From NCBI GenBank assembly GCA_018296165.2, contig JACKQL020000098.1, positions 62,001 to 126,000 on the forward strand: a stretch of 64,000 nt of DNA. Reading direction: 5' to 3'. Source of the stretch: Termitomyces sp. T153 (lineage: Eukaryota > Basidiomycota > Agaricomycetes > Agaricales > Lyophyllaceae). Of the stretch, positions 43,170 to 54,101 are shown piece by piece (within the stretch, counting starts at the first letter, position 1; each line of letters begins with the position of its first letter). Both the position numbers and the translations under genes were made by a program. The notes under the pieces are model-generated. The model worked only from the letters and a program-made list of their open reading frames with translations, had not been told where the DNA came from and searched no databases.

Positions 43170-44757
43170 TCATCTGTTCAACACACCAAGCCGCTTCAAC
43201 TCTTCGCAGCTCCCTATTACTTCCCTTTCAATTGCTCGGACTTTCTCCCAGTCCGTCCCAATTCCAAATAGACCAATTTCCTGTTCCTTTGCTCGTTCTT
43301 TGCGATCCATCCCCCGCTGACATCGAACGTAGAGGTCTTGGGTGTAAACATGATCAACCGTCTTTTCGAATTTCGTGACAGCCGGTCCCCGCTTTTCAGT
43401 CTTCCCTGATGATTGTCCAGAATTCCCTCCTGATGATTGTCCAGAATTCCCCCCTGATGATTGTCCAGAATCCCCTTCCCGTGCAAGTTCGGCGCCAATA
43501 ATCGGGTGACCAAAGAATTCTGCCTTGTTGACGTGATATCGAACCCCAATGTCGCCAGTCTGTCTCGCGAGATTGTACCTTGCCGAAGGCTCGAAAGAGA
43601 ATCGGGGATCTGGCACGGCTGCTGTGCCAAACATGTTAGGAAGTGCAGATAGTAATGAAAACGCGAATAAAATCAGTAGAGGCATGAGTTGAATGAGCAG
43701 TGACCGTTGGTCTGCAGCGCCTTGTTGGTGATGTGCCTGTCGACCCATACGAGTTGTTCGAAAGCCTCCAGGTCCGAACGATGCGGTGAACACTAAGGCC
43801 CATTCATTTTTACACGATCAATTATTCCATCATATGTATTAGACTCACCTGGACCACCACCAAAACCAGTGCCGAACACATTCCCACCACCACCACCACC
43901 ACCACCAAAGAACATATTGAACAAATCCTCTGGGCTGATTTCACCTTCAAAAGTGCCGCCGCCGAATGGACTTGCAGAAAAGCCGGATGAACGAGAAGAC
44001 ATTCCACCAAATCGAGACTCTGGGTCATCACCGCTACGATCGTAGACCGCTCGTTTCTGAGCATCTATACAGAGCTTTGTTGAGTAGCTTGAAAGAACGT
44101 ATAAACAACGTCAACACACCTGAAAGGACCTGGAATGCTTTCGAGACCACTGGAACGACGTCAATGTCACATTCCTATTAAAATCAAGATGGATAGTTAC
44201 ATTTGAACGCTTCATCAGCGCCAGGCGCACCATTCTTATCTGGATGGAGAGCAAGAGCTAGCTGTTATTATGAAGGTTTGTCGACCGATTCTTCAATGCC
44301 ATACAACATTATAGGAACGTACCTTGCGATAGGCCTTCTTAATTTCCGCCTCGTCACAGTCCCTTTTCACAGCTAATATCTCATAATATTCCGTAACCTT
44401 GCATGACCGCACTCTTTTCACAACAGCATGTTGCTCCGTCGTGTACTCCCTCTTCTCACCGCCAATACCCCCTGCCGTGCCATTACTTCTCGAGCTTGAA
44501 CTCGAGCTTGACGGATGCCTATGCTTTGTACCAGACGCAGAGGGATGCTCCTCGGTAGATGTTGACGTGGATGCAGATGCCGACGATCCCGCCTCCGGGA
44601 CGGCATTAATGGATGTAAGGAGGCTCAGAGCCTCTGAGGTTTCGAACAGGGATATCGACTTTTGGCAAAACTTGCGTGCAGAGGGTATATTGCCTGAATC
44701 GAAGTGTTTCCTCGCAATAGCGAGACACTTGAGAGCTTCGTCCTTGTTGCTCTCCAT
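43170..44757 (-). CDS. ER-membrane J-domain protein (DNAJB12/14-like, DUF1977)
   Basis: Five exons (44323-44757, 44201-44261, 44120-44149, 43849-44064, 43170-43792) give 454 residues. The N-terminus has a helical AIARKHFDSGN segment typical of DNAJB12. A J domain runs from TEYYEILAVKRD through LHPDKNG (HPD motif) to YDRSGDDPESRF. A Gly/Phe-rich stretch follows, then one membrane span, LMPLLILFAFSLLSALP. The C-terminal DUF1977-like domain starts at FSFEPSARYNLAR. The protein would work with Hsp70 at the ER in quality control. A triple GQSSGGNS repeat interrupts the C-terminal domain. A 164-bp divergent region separates it from the F-box gene. Confidence 0.9.
43407..43476. repeat. 24-bp tandem repeat, three copies, coding
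   Basis: Three 24-bp units starting at 43407, 43431 and 43455 encode the repeated octapeptide GNSGQSSG on the minus strand inside the DnaJ protein. The length is a multiple of three, so the frame is kept. Confidence 0.95.
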
Positions 44758-44921
44758 AAATTCGGGTGGGAAGCGGAAGAGGAGGCCAATAAATGACCAC
44801 GGATATGAACGTGGAGAGAAGAGTTAAATAATATCGCTTACGTCGACCGACAATTATATAATACGGCCGATTACTCGGCCAACTTAGCAGATAACTCTGT
44901 CCTAACTTTCTCTTTAACTCG

Positions 44922-46665
44922 ATGCAATCCACAATCTCCTCGATAAGTCCCGAGGAGGAGACCAACGAGCTCAAGAGGTTCAGACAGGAATGGCTAGCTG
45001 AGTTGCGAAGCAGAAAGGCTGCTGCCAGTGCAGGGGCCTCTGGTACATCTACTATTAGAAATGACGCAGAGGAAGTAAATAGCCCACACCAGAGTTCGAG
45101 TAAGGCGGCTGCTGAAGCACCAGGCATTCCAGGAGCACTCCCCCATGCTATAGGCCCCTCGTCCCAGGTTATAGCCGGCAGCTATACTCCGTCGATCTAT
45201 CTGGCTGCTACCTCGCTTCCTCAGAAGCTCGGCTCCGCACTCAACGTATATCGTCGTGCTGTAGAGCGTGAACAAAGCGGAGATCTTGACGATGCGCTCC
45301 TTCTATACCGTCAAGCGTTCCGCATGGTATTTCGGCTGATAGACGCAAATTGTATCATACTCATTTGCTCTGCAGGACCCGCACGTAGATCAGGTTTATC
45401 ACCGGGAGGAAGCACTTGCTTCCATTGAAGCTGCACAGCAGAATACGCTACAGAAGTCTACTGCTTCTGCTGTCCACGACTCTATAAAGGAACTGACAGC
45501 AAAAGTGCAGACTTCATTATCTGTGAAGTCTCGTGCCGGTGCTTCCGCGGTCAGAGTCACGAGCCAGGTCCTAGCCAGCATACTCGCTGGTTTTCCAAAT
45601 GATCTCTCGTTCGAACCTGAGAATGAGGAAGAGCCTGTGCATCTGCAAATGGTTCCTGAGGAACTTCTGATAATGTTCCTCAGGAAGCTTGATACTACTT
45701 CGATCGAGCGTTTTGCCTCCGTGTGCCGCAAGGCACGCGTCATAGCCCTGGATTCAGTGATCTGGAGGTACTTCCTCACCACAGAACGTGCAGAGCTATC
45801 ACTCATCACCTACACAGAGAGCTGGTCGGGGCCACATATATCCCCCCACAAATCACTCGTGACGAGGACTTAACCTCGGTCCTAGAACGATATCTATATG
45901 ACTATAGACGTGTCTATATCGAACATCCTCGTGTTCGCTTGGATGGCGTGTATATTGCAACATGTCATTACGTGTGAGTTCGAGACGTTGATTCAACCAA
46001 CACGTTTGCTGATCTTTTACATATATTTTTTTAGCCGTCCAGGCCTCAGTGAGAACTCCTGGGTTACCGTAAGTCGCACATGGAAAATTCATATCTGAGT
46101 CTCATCTGTGCCAAAAGATCAACCACCTGATTACTTACCACCGCTACCTGTAAGTAGTCGGACTTCATAATTGAGACGGCATCCAACAATCCGTCAGCCG
46201 CTTCTACCCAAGCGGACAAGTACTTTCCTTGCTCGCTAATGAAGAGTTCACTCCGCAACAAGTCATACCTCTCTTAAAACCTACACTTCGTATGAAGGTA
46301 ATAGTCAACATTTAATACATCATTTATGATCTCACACAATGCTGCAGGGTTTTTACATAGGAACCTGGAGCATAACGGATACCACAATCCAAATCACCAA
46401 TCTCCTCGACGCGAGTGGTCGGTATCCCCTTCCAACAGACAACCTACCAACATCATCTGTAAATAACTCCGATGGCAGTGAAGCCAACCGGTACACATTT
46501 GTCATGACGCTTGACCTCGTTTCGCGGCCACTTGGTCGGTGGAACAAGATGAATATTCTGGCATATAATTCTGTACACCTTGGAACCGGGGATGTGAATC
46601 CAGTTGCGTTGAAGAACGAGCGGCCATTTTGGTTCTCAAGAGTCCGGTCGTATAGTGTATATTGA
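44922..46665 (+). CDS. Fbx9-type F-box protein (Hrt3/Pof7-like)
   Basis: Seven exons (44922-45326, 45376-45767, 45818-45973, 46035-46068, 46118-46149, 46198-46297, 46348-46665) give 478 residues. A TPR-like helix pair near residue 105 (VYRRAVEREQSGDLDDALLL) is followed by an F-box around LQMVPEELLIMFLRKLDTTS. The C-terminal domain of the family contains GVYIATCHYVRPGL, HRYLRFYPSGQVL and FYIGTWSI. In fungi these are substrate adaptors of SCF ubiquitin ligases. Two exons are very short (34 and 32 bp), but the phases agree throughout. Confidence 0.9.
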
Positions 46666-46779
46666 CAAATTTTGTAAGAAATATATTGCACCTTGTTGAA
46701 ATGAAGGGATGAGGTAGGCCGGTGGTCGTCGTGTATAAATGTCAGATGGAAACGACGGATGGAAACAAAAAGCTGACTA

Positions 46780-46871
46780 GCCCACCGCGAGGGTCGAACT
46801 CGCAGCCTTCAGATCACATCGCCTGTAGCCAATTAAGAGTCTGACGCTCTATCCGATTGAGCTAGGCGGGC
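46780..46871 (-). tRNA. tRNA-Lys (anticodon CTT) with a 19-nt intron
   Basis: The minus strand folds as a tRNA. The acceptor GCCCGCC pairs with GGTGGGC (one G-U pair), the D arm is GCTC/GAGC, the anticodon stem is TCAGA/TCTGA, and the T arm is GCGAG-TTCGACC-CTCGC. The anticodon loop reads CTCTTA with CTT at 46835-46837. A 19-nt intron (about 46815-46833) follows position 37, the usual eukaryotic site. Confidence 0.95.
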
Positions 46872-46974
46872 GGTGATAATGGTTCCGTCATTGGGGATCG
46901 GAACAGAGGGCTGATCCGCTGTCTTCTCCGAGGGCCTGAAGTCGCTAACTTGAAAGTAGCCTTCCACAACGATC

Positions 46975-48153
46975 ATGCCGCATCCTCAGCCAGGCCTCTT
47001 CCCTCTCTCCTACTCCTCCGCATCCCATCACATCCAGTCGTCACACTCGAGTTCTCACTTCAAACAGCCCTCGGGGTCTATGGCGTCCGATATCTATACT
47101 CACCAGGGCCATCATGCCCATGCAAGCAGTTCACGGATACACATCTCGCACCATAGTACGTAGTGTGATTTCTATATCATTACGTCTTCAAAAAGCGTTT
47201 AGGTACAGTCGATGATGGGAAGAAAGAGAAAAAACGGAGAGAGCTGGCTGGGAAATTGGGCAAGGAGATGAGTGATCGGCGGGACGAGTGAGTGCTTTTT
47301 TTTCGCGTTTACATGTACCCATCGCAACTGCATCCCAGTGGCAGGCATGTGCACGAGACAATTTCTGCTCTTCATACAACTATGGCACAGCTAGCCACGC
47401 ATCCCGAGACTGTCTCGCTTTATAACCTCCGGCTCCTACCCCTCAGCCTCGAGCGTGGCGCACTTCTTGCGCAAGCAGAATGGGAAGAACGGCACGGGCT
47501 CGAGTGTGCACAGAATGCGTACGATGAAGAGCGTGAGCGTGTTGAAGAGGAATGGCGGAAGGGACGTGAGCGTGTGAGGGAGCGCCTATTGGAGGGCATC
47601 GAAGAGAGACGAAGGCGCGCTCGTGAAGAGAAGGAAGGCGAGGGCACAACTGGTAGGTCGTTATCTTCTCCTTTCCATCTGTATACAGACAGCATCTCCA
47701 GACCCCGCCATGGACGCCTCGTCGCGCCAGCATATCACCCGCAAACTAAGAAATAAACTTGGTACATCCCCACCACCGACCCCTCTTGGATCAGCCACTT
47801 CCTCTGCTGCTCAAGCTGGCCTCATATCCTCGCTTCCCATCACCTCAGGCCCCTTTCTCAATCCACACTCCCTTTCCGTCGACGAGCTGCCTTCGCCCTT
47901 CCCGCTACCTCTCACAAGTTCTACCGCGCCCACGGCCTCCCAAGGCGGCGGCGCAGGTGGAGCAGGAGGCAGACGTAGACATAGAGGCAATGGTGGAGGC
48001 GGGCAGCATGTCTTTGGGCAATTGGGGAAGAGCTTGTTCCAGCTGGGTTCTTGTAAGGATGCCGATATCGATCACGACTTGAATGAAATCAGAAGGGGTA
48101 ATAAGAGGAGGCGCGCAACAGCTGTTGCGCTGGGCAAGTTGGGCGTCGTGTGA
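46975..48153 (+). CDS. SDS3: Sds3-like histone deacetylase complex subunit
   Basis: Four exons (46975-47155, 47203-47287, 47339-47652, 47693-48153) give 346 residues. A low-complexity His/Ser N-terminus leads to KKEKKRRELAGKLGKEMSD. The central part carries THPETVSLYNLRLLPLSLER and a long charged coiled coil (EERERVEEEWRKGRERVRER), then RKLRNKLG. A Pro/Gly-rich region follows and the C-terminus has DADIDHDLNEIRRG. This order is that of Sds3/BRMS1 proteins, which scaffold the Rpd3/Sin3 deacetylase complex. It converges with the sterol acyltransferase gene, leaving 155 bp between stops. Confidence 0.72.
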
Positions 48154-48308
48154 ATACCTGCCTTGTCCTAAATCATTGTAATCTATGTATCCATCACACC
48201 TTATCAGTTGTTCATGCATATGTCGTTGTGAATTATTCCATATATCAAACCAACGTGGTTGAGATGAGATATAGTATGCAATGTAGTCAATGCTTAAATA
48301 GGGATACC

Positions 48309-50600
48309 TCAGTAGGCGACATATGCTACACATAGCAAAGGAAAGCCAGCATACAAACCAAGCCAGAATACGATATTACCCAACAGTCTATTGCGCTTCA
48401 CAGCCGGTATACGACTGATGAAAATCATCGGTAATTGTACAATCTGCCGATATAACAGATCAGGAGACTATTCTCTCTTAGGCGAGGAACAGGACTCACC
48501 TGAAGAACAAAAAGGTAAAATCTATACAGAACATGAACACTCGTGAGGTAGGTCAATCGTAATATTTAACCCACCTAAACTTCTTCGTCACGATAACCAT
48601 GACGAGTTCGTGGACACAAGCACTAAGCAGAAACGTCAAAAACATAGCCCGCGTCTTTGACACGCCGTAGCCTGAAACTGTAGGAGCATAAACATGCCGC
48701 AACAGGAATGTGTGCACAGGCTTGTTCCATTTCCTCGAGAATTCGTCCCATGACGTCGAATTCCACCTAGAGTTTATCATTATAAATTAATGTCAGCAAC
48801 CATGATGTTCAAGAGCGCCCATACTATATTGTCTTTCATCAATAAAGAGAGGTGCGAGTTCAAACCTAGAGCTTACCCAATCTTCGTAAAATTGGCGATC
48901 AGCAAAGCTAATACCAGTCCTGATCAGAACAACCAGGAGATATATTGAATCGATATCAGCCTCACAAAGAGAGTTCCGCGAATGCATTACATATGCATTC
49001 TGCAGGGAGTTCAGCACCATCAAATGTCAACAAAAGTTAAAGTGACTGACCGAAGATGATGAAGAAAAGGAGAAGATATGCGATCATAAATGGTAATGCG
49101 AGATCAAGCAGCAGCCGTAGAATTGATGAATTGTAAGTAGGTGTGTAGGGTAGTATAAAGGTTTCCGTCACGGTGTAAAGAAGCGCGAATGTACCAAACG
49201 TAGCAGCCTGAACCGCGTTTTTCAGTCAAAGCCAGCCGAAGAACTTACGAACTCACAGTCTTTTCGAACACGTAGATGGGTCGGATCCTACGCGTAACGT
49301 CATCAGCAGGACTTGAGTTAATCAGATTTCTGTCATACCTCTCTGTTCGTGGATATTCCAATTCGTAAACAAGAGTCGGCATGAGCTGGTAGATAACAAA
49401 ATTCTCCAAGGTTATATTATTTGGCCATGTCACATGAAGTGGTCCAAGGCTTGTTAGTTCGCTTTGTAGGTCAGAGTATTCTCTCGCCAACTCGGAAATC
49501 TGCTCATCTGGGTGGTCGACCAACACGTGAGGCACAAAGTGAGTATCTGTGTGCGTTTCAGATGTCTTTCCTGTTTGGATTTTTGCGACCGATATATTGC
49601 CCTCGGTGGTTTGAGATACTTCGGTAAGACGTCGACGGAGAGCATTCGCAGTAGCTACGTCGGTGTAGGATGATGTCGAGTCCTCAGGAACATTTGGAGT
49701 TCCTGCTATAGGAGTACCTTCAGGAGATAAAACACCAATGTCCACAGCAGCCTTTGCTTCCAGTTGGTGGACTTTTGCATCCCTCAAAGCAGCTTCCCAG
49801 CCACCGACCGAATCGGTAGCCCGACGAAGTTTTCTAAGCACCAATTCACTTTGCATTTCCGATTGTTGAAGGTGACCATTGACGGACATGTAGGAGTGCA
49901 TCTTCATGATCATGACCTAAGATTGACTTTAGCGATGTAGGAATGACCATATGGACGGGTAACTTACGAGTGAATGCAGAGTCAAGAAGCCGGACTGGAC
50001 CCAAGGCCACTTCCTGCAACGCAATGTCAGTGTTGCAGGCGATGAATCACAATTGTTTAACTTACCGGTTAAATGTCCATATGATCGCAGCAACAAGAAC
50101 TGCCGTTTGGTAGATGTGCTGCAAGACCAAACCGGTCCAATAGTAGTTGATCCAACGCTTATTCAGAGCAAATGCAAAGGGGACACATAAACTTGTGCTT
50201 AAGACTAGGACTGCATCACTAATCGCGAGCGTTAACAAGTCTTGAGAGAACATGGTCGCGAAGGCGAGGTTGAGAGGGCGACCGTTGGACTCGATGCCGC
50301 GCACGTAGACGCGGACCGTAAAGATAAATATGGATATCCAAAACAAGGAGAAGAAGCCCTGTGGTAATTGTGGCACAAGTCGAACGCAAAGACAAGGTAA
50401 CAACCCACTCGAAACTCATTTTCACCAGACAACTCATTCGTACTATCGAAATGAGATTTACGGGGCGCAAAGGTAATCAACGCGCGTAATGTCTTGGAAG
50501 ACTTGGATCGATAAGGCTTGGACACGTAGAGAGTTCCTCCGGAGGTCTTGTAACCTCCGCTGTTCGTGCGAGAAACAGCCGTTGACGTAGGATGGGACAT
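48309..50600 (-). CDS. Sterol O-acyltransferase (MBOAT family, ARE-like)
   Basis: Exons fit at 50409-50600, 50066-50358, 49968-50013, 49339-49916, 49257-49287, 49051-49207, 48966-48999, 48877-48907, 48575-48766, 48500-48521 and 48309-48443. Family marks are several membrane spans, ADRQFYEDW, then WNSTSWDEFSRKWNKPVH, and SACVHELVMV with the catalytic His. The enzyme esterifies sterols in the ER. One problem remains: the exon ending at 48877 is one base out of phase with the exon starting at 48766, although the expected protein would read straight through as EDWWNST. This may be a sequence error, an odd splice site, or a disabling one-base insertion in the GGG at 48876-48878. Confidence 0.85.
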
Positions 50601-51171
50601 GACTGAAGATACGCTAGATGTCGTACAAGTTCAAATAGTGATATGTTGTTAGATGGTTGATATAAACGCCTGTCCGACAGGCTACGTGTCGAGACGGAGA
50701 AAGAGCTGCGTCATACACGGACAGTGACATACGTAATCACTCGGGTTCGCGATACATGATAAGGTATATTTCTTGTAGTAAATAGTACAGACACTAATAG
50801 ACTATGCGACCCCTTCAAAACGCCATCCTGAAACGTGCGAAGGGTAGGCGATCTGCGAGGACGAACGATCGCTCTCGCCGCGTAGTTTAACGTTCAGGCA
50901 CATCCAAGGTAAGTGCAAGACGTAGATAATGTCACGGCATGTCGACAGAAATAGAAGACAAAAGAAGCAAAGAGGACAAAAAAAAGAGCAAATGGAGAAA
51001 TGATAAACATTGTTGTATATGGCGAGAGCAAGCCGCTAAAAAAAGTCGTTATATAGTAAAATCACCCTGCTTGGTGTTATTAGACTCCAAGGCCGTAATC
51101 ATCACGTGCTTATACTTTATCACTCTTGCTGGCCTTCGACATCATCCTTTTCATTGAAATCGACCTTCGAG
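50601..51171. promoter_or_regulatory. Divergent upstream region of the sterol acyltransferase and Clr2 genes
   Basis: Start codons lie 571 bp apart on opposite strands. The middle contains a purine-rich stretch (about 50940-50995) and AT-rich segments. No clear TATA box or known site was identified. Confidence 0.45.
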
Positions 51172-53742
51172 ATGTCAGCAAGAAAAATCTCGGAAAAGGC
51201 GATAGAAATGCCAAAGAATCCTCACTTTCTTGACTTTGAAAGGTCGGATGGTAATTCATCGCGGTGGCCAACCAATACTACTCGAGTAGTCGACAGCTCT
51301 GGAGAGGTGAACTATATGCAACCTCTGACTCTTGAACATCCTCAAACAATCAAGTGGCGACTGGGAGTCGCACAGGCAATTGCAGCGGCGACTGGTATGC
51401 CAGGTTAGTCTAAGCACCTACATGTTTCATATCTCATTATTGACATGTCTTTTTAGCCAGCCCTTCCTACATCCTGAGGGAATGGCCGGCAGGATATGCC
51501 TTCTTTGATCATCATAAGGGGCCCGCACTCAACCCAAGACATGATTTGTATCTCTTTGGTAATTCTTTATCTAAGTCTCCTTGTTGTCTATCTCACTTGT
51601 GCAATAGGTAGCGTTAATCGACGATACCGCTCTATCAACGAGTTCATTCCGCATGCGATATGGCTTTATCGGAATTCCACAATGGACATGTCGAAGTGTC
51701 TATGCAAATACTGCCGGAAGTTGCCACAGAGAGAAGTCACTGCGTCGCATGCGCCCGGAATCATGCGTGCCAGTCACAATTCACCCTCAACCCCACGTTC
51801 AAGACCTGGACGACCAAAAGCTGTACACGAGGTGGCAGCAAAGCGTGCTCATGACAAAGTCTATGCGTCTGTCCAAAGGGCGCCTCTTCCTGTGATCTCA
51901 AAGTCTCCGAATGTCCACAGCAAGGCTACTATGCTGGTTGAGCGCAATTCAGATCTCAGAGCTGTGTCTTCCAAAACATCAATGAAGCTCAGACGATGGT
52001 TCAGGACGGGCGAACTACTGTGGTGCGCTCTGACTCGTCCGATTGAGGGCCCAAACAATACTGCCATTTATTTCTGGCCTGGTCTTGTAGACGAAGTCAA
52101 ACTCAAAAGTAGACCAGTTCCGCGCAAGACATTGGCGGAAACACGTGCGCCATTGGAGAACGGGAAGGCGCCAGATGTGGCCGTTAGGGACACCAGCGAT
52201 ATTGTCCCTTGGAGTATTTCTCAATCCACGGAATATAGAATGCAACTGCTTGCTGTAAATCATACATACCTCGTTTCTGACGATCAAGTCCTGCCCTATC
52301 AGGCTCATGTCCCCTCAGATGATCTCATAACTGCGCTGAAAGCTTTCCCGACCGAGCGCCTTAATTTCGATCGTGACTCAATGTCAAAATTTAATCCATG
52401 CCCTAAGGAAGGTGGTGCGCGTTTCGATGATGCAGTGGCACCCTACGCGATGGCTGTACAAATAGGATCTACGCTCTCTGGCTACTGGTGTCTCACCGAT
52501 GAATGGGCTTTTGAATACCACCTAGGTCAAGATGTATTCCCGACTCCCACGCCACCTCGTCCAAAGTCTGCACCGTCTCTTGCGACGTCCTTGTCAGCAG
52601 TCATTGAGGCAGCAGGGCAGCATAACGCACAAACAAATTATCCAATATCTAGTGGACCATCCTCGTCCTCGGGACCTAAGCCTCATCTTAATGGCAACTA
52701 CTACCCTGCTGTATCTGGGGCCAACCCTGATATGTCTTCGTCGGAGGCGCAGCGTCTTTCTGCGCGAATTCTTGGGAAAATGGCTTCTCCCCTTGGTGAA
52801 AACCCGCCACCGCTAACGCAAATGCGCTTCCAGGGCCTGTGGTGGGGCGCAGAACGGATTTGGACCGATGAATTTGTACGCCTTAAAGTGCCGCGTCGAT
52901 GCATCGCCCCTCTCGGAGCAGAACATATCTTTCCGCCGTCTGGGCCCGGCAAATCGACACTAGCTATGTGGGAGGCATCTGGGAAAGACATCAAAGAACT
53001 TGGTGCAGGTTCTCGTGGAGTTTTCATGAGGTTGGATGGTTTATTTGTTGTAGATGCATTACAGGGTGATGGATTTTCGACAAAGAAGGAATGCCGGGCA
53101 AGTGGCATGTTGTACGAGTTGGCCGACGTAGACTGGGAGGAGGATTCCGTGATATTGGATAGTAGCAGCAAGGAAAATACGGCTCCTATGATCTTCATAC
53201 CGGCGCCATCGCCTCTTAATCCACACGTCCTTCCACACCTTAATTCAGAGCCTAACATATCTGTGACCACACGACCACAACAGCTAACGCCCAACCCTCT
53301 GCCCCCGACTGCCCAGCAGTCGCATCCTCTACGCTCACACTATACATTGCCCGAAGCTCCGACAGGCTATTTCTTCCGCCCGATCTTACCTGAAGGGTAT
53401 GAGGCCGTCGTTTCTCTGAGCTTCATCAGTGGGCGATACTATCCCAGGATTTTATCTCATCCTTTGTTGGAGAAATATGTAGAAATGGCAATGACAAACA
53501 CCAGCGGACTCCTGGAACACAACAATCTCTGGGCTCTGGAAGGTTTGTCTGCTGGCTTCCATAATTCTGTAGACCCAGTTCACTACAAGTCATCACGGAT
53601 GAAAATGATAGAGGATGCTGATGTGACGTCGGTTCGAGAGCTGGAGATTCACAAACACGAACGGATGAGGGAACTAGAGGATGAGAACATGGAGGACGTT
53701 GACGAATTAGCTTATCCGGACGCAATGGACGTTGCGGATTAG
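51172..53742 (+). CDS. CLR2: Cryptic loci regulator 2 (Clr2-like), silencing factor
   Basis: Three exons (51172-51403, 51457-51558, 51608-53742) give 822 residues. An N-terminal Clr2 domain carries LREWPAGYAFFDHHKG, DLYLFGS and FIPHAIWL, followed by CLCKYCRK. The middle has FRTGELLWCALTRPIEG and FWPGLVDEVK, the Clr2 transcription-silencing domain. Clr2 is a scaffold of the SHREC deacetylase-remodeller complex in heterochromatin of fission yeast. Acidic residues end the protein. It lies in the same window as a large silenced repeat block, but nothing links them functionally. Confidence 0.75.
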
Positions 53743-54101
53743 ATCGGCTTCTGAAAGGACATTTGTAGGAATGTACATGCTATCTTGCTATCAATTTTCG
53801 CCCAAAGTCAATGTACAGTATTATGATACATGAAAGCATAAAGTGTTGGGCTATCACAAATAGTCGATCGGGCAGTCACCCTCTCCACTTCATATTCCGA
53901 CTCTCATCTGTCCGGACTGGTATCATTTCTCTGCAGCCGCGCACAGGGCGCAGACCCAGTCCACAATTGCTGAGGAACCGTCGGTGTCGTGCCCTAGCTC
54001 GCTGCCTTATACCCTGCTCTTGTGACGTTTTCGGCCAGTAGCAAGTGACTTCGGCGGTTCCTCCAAGAGTAGCATTGTTATTCAACTTCTTTCATTCCTT
54101 C
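53743..54101. other. Spacer between the Clr2 and Kar9 genes
   Basis: About 360 bp between genes on the same strand. No further gene is seen. It should contain the terminator of Clr2 and the promoter of Kar9. Confidence 0.5.
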
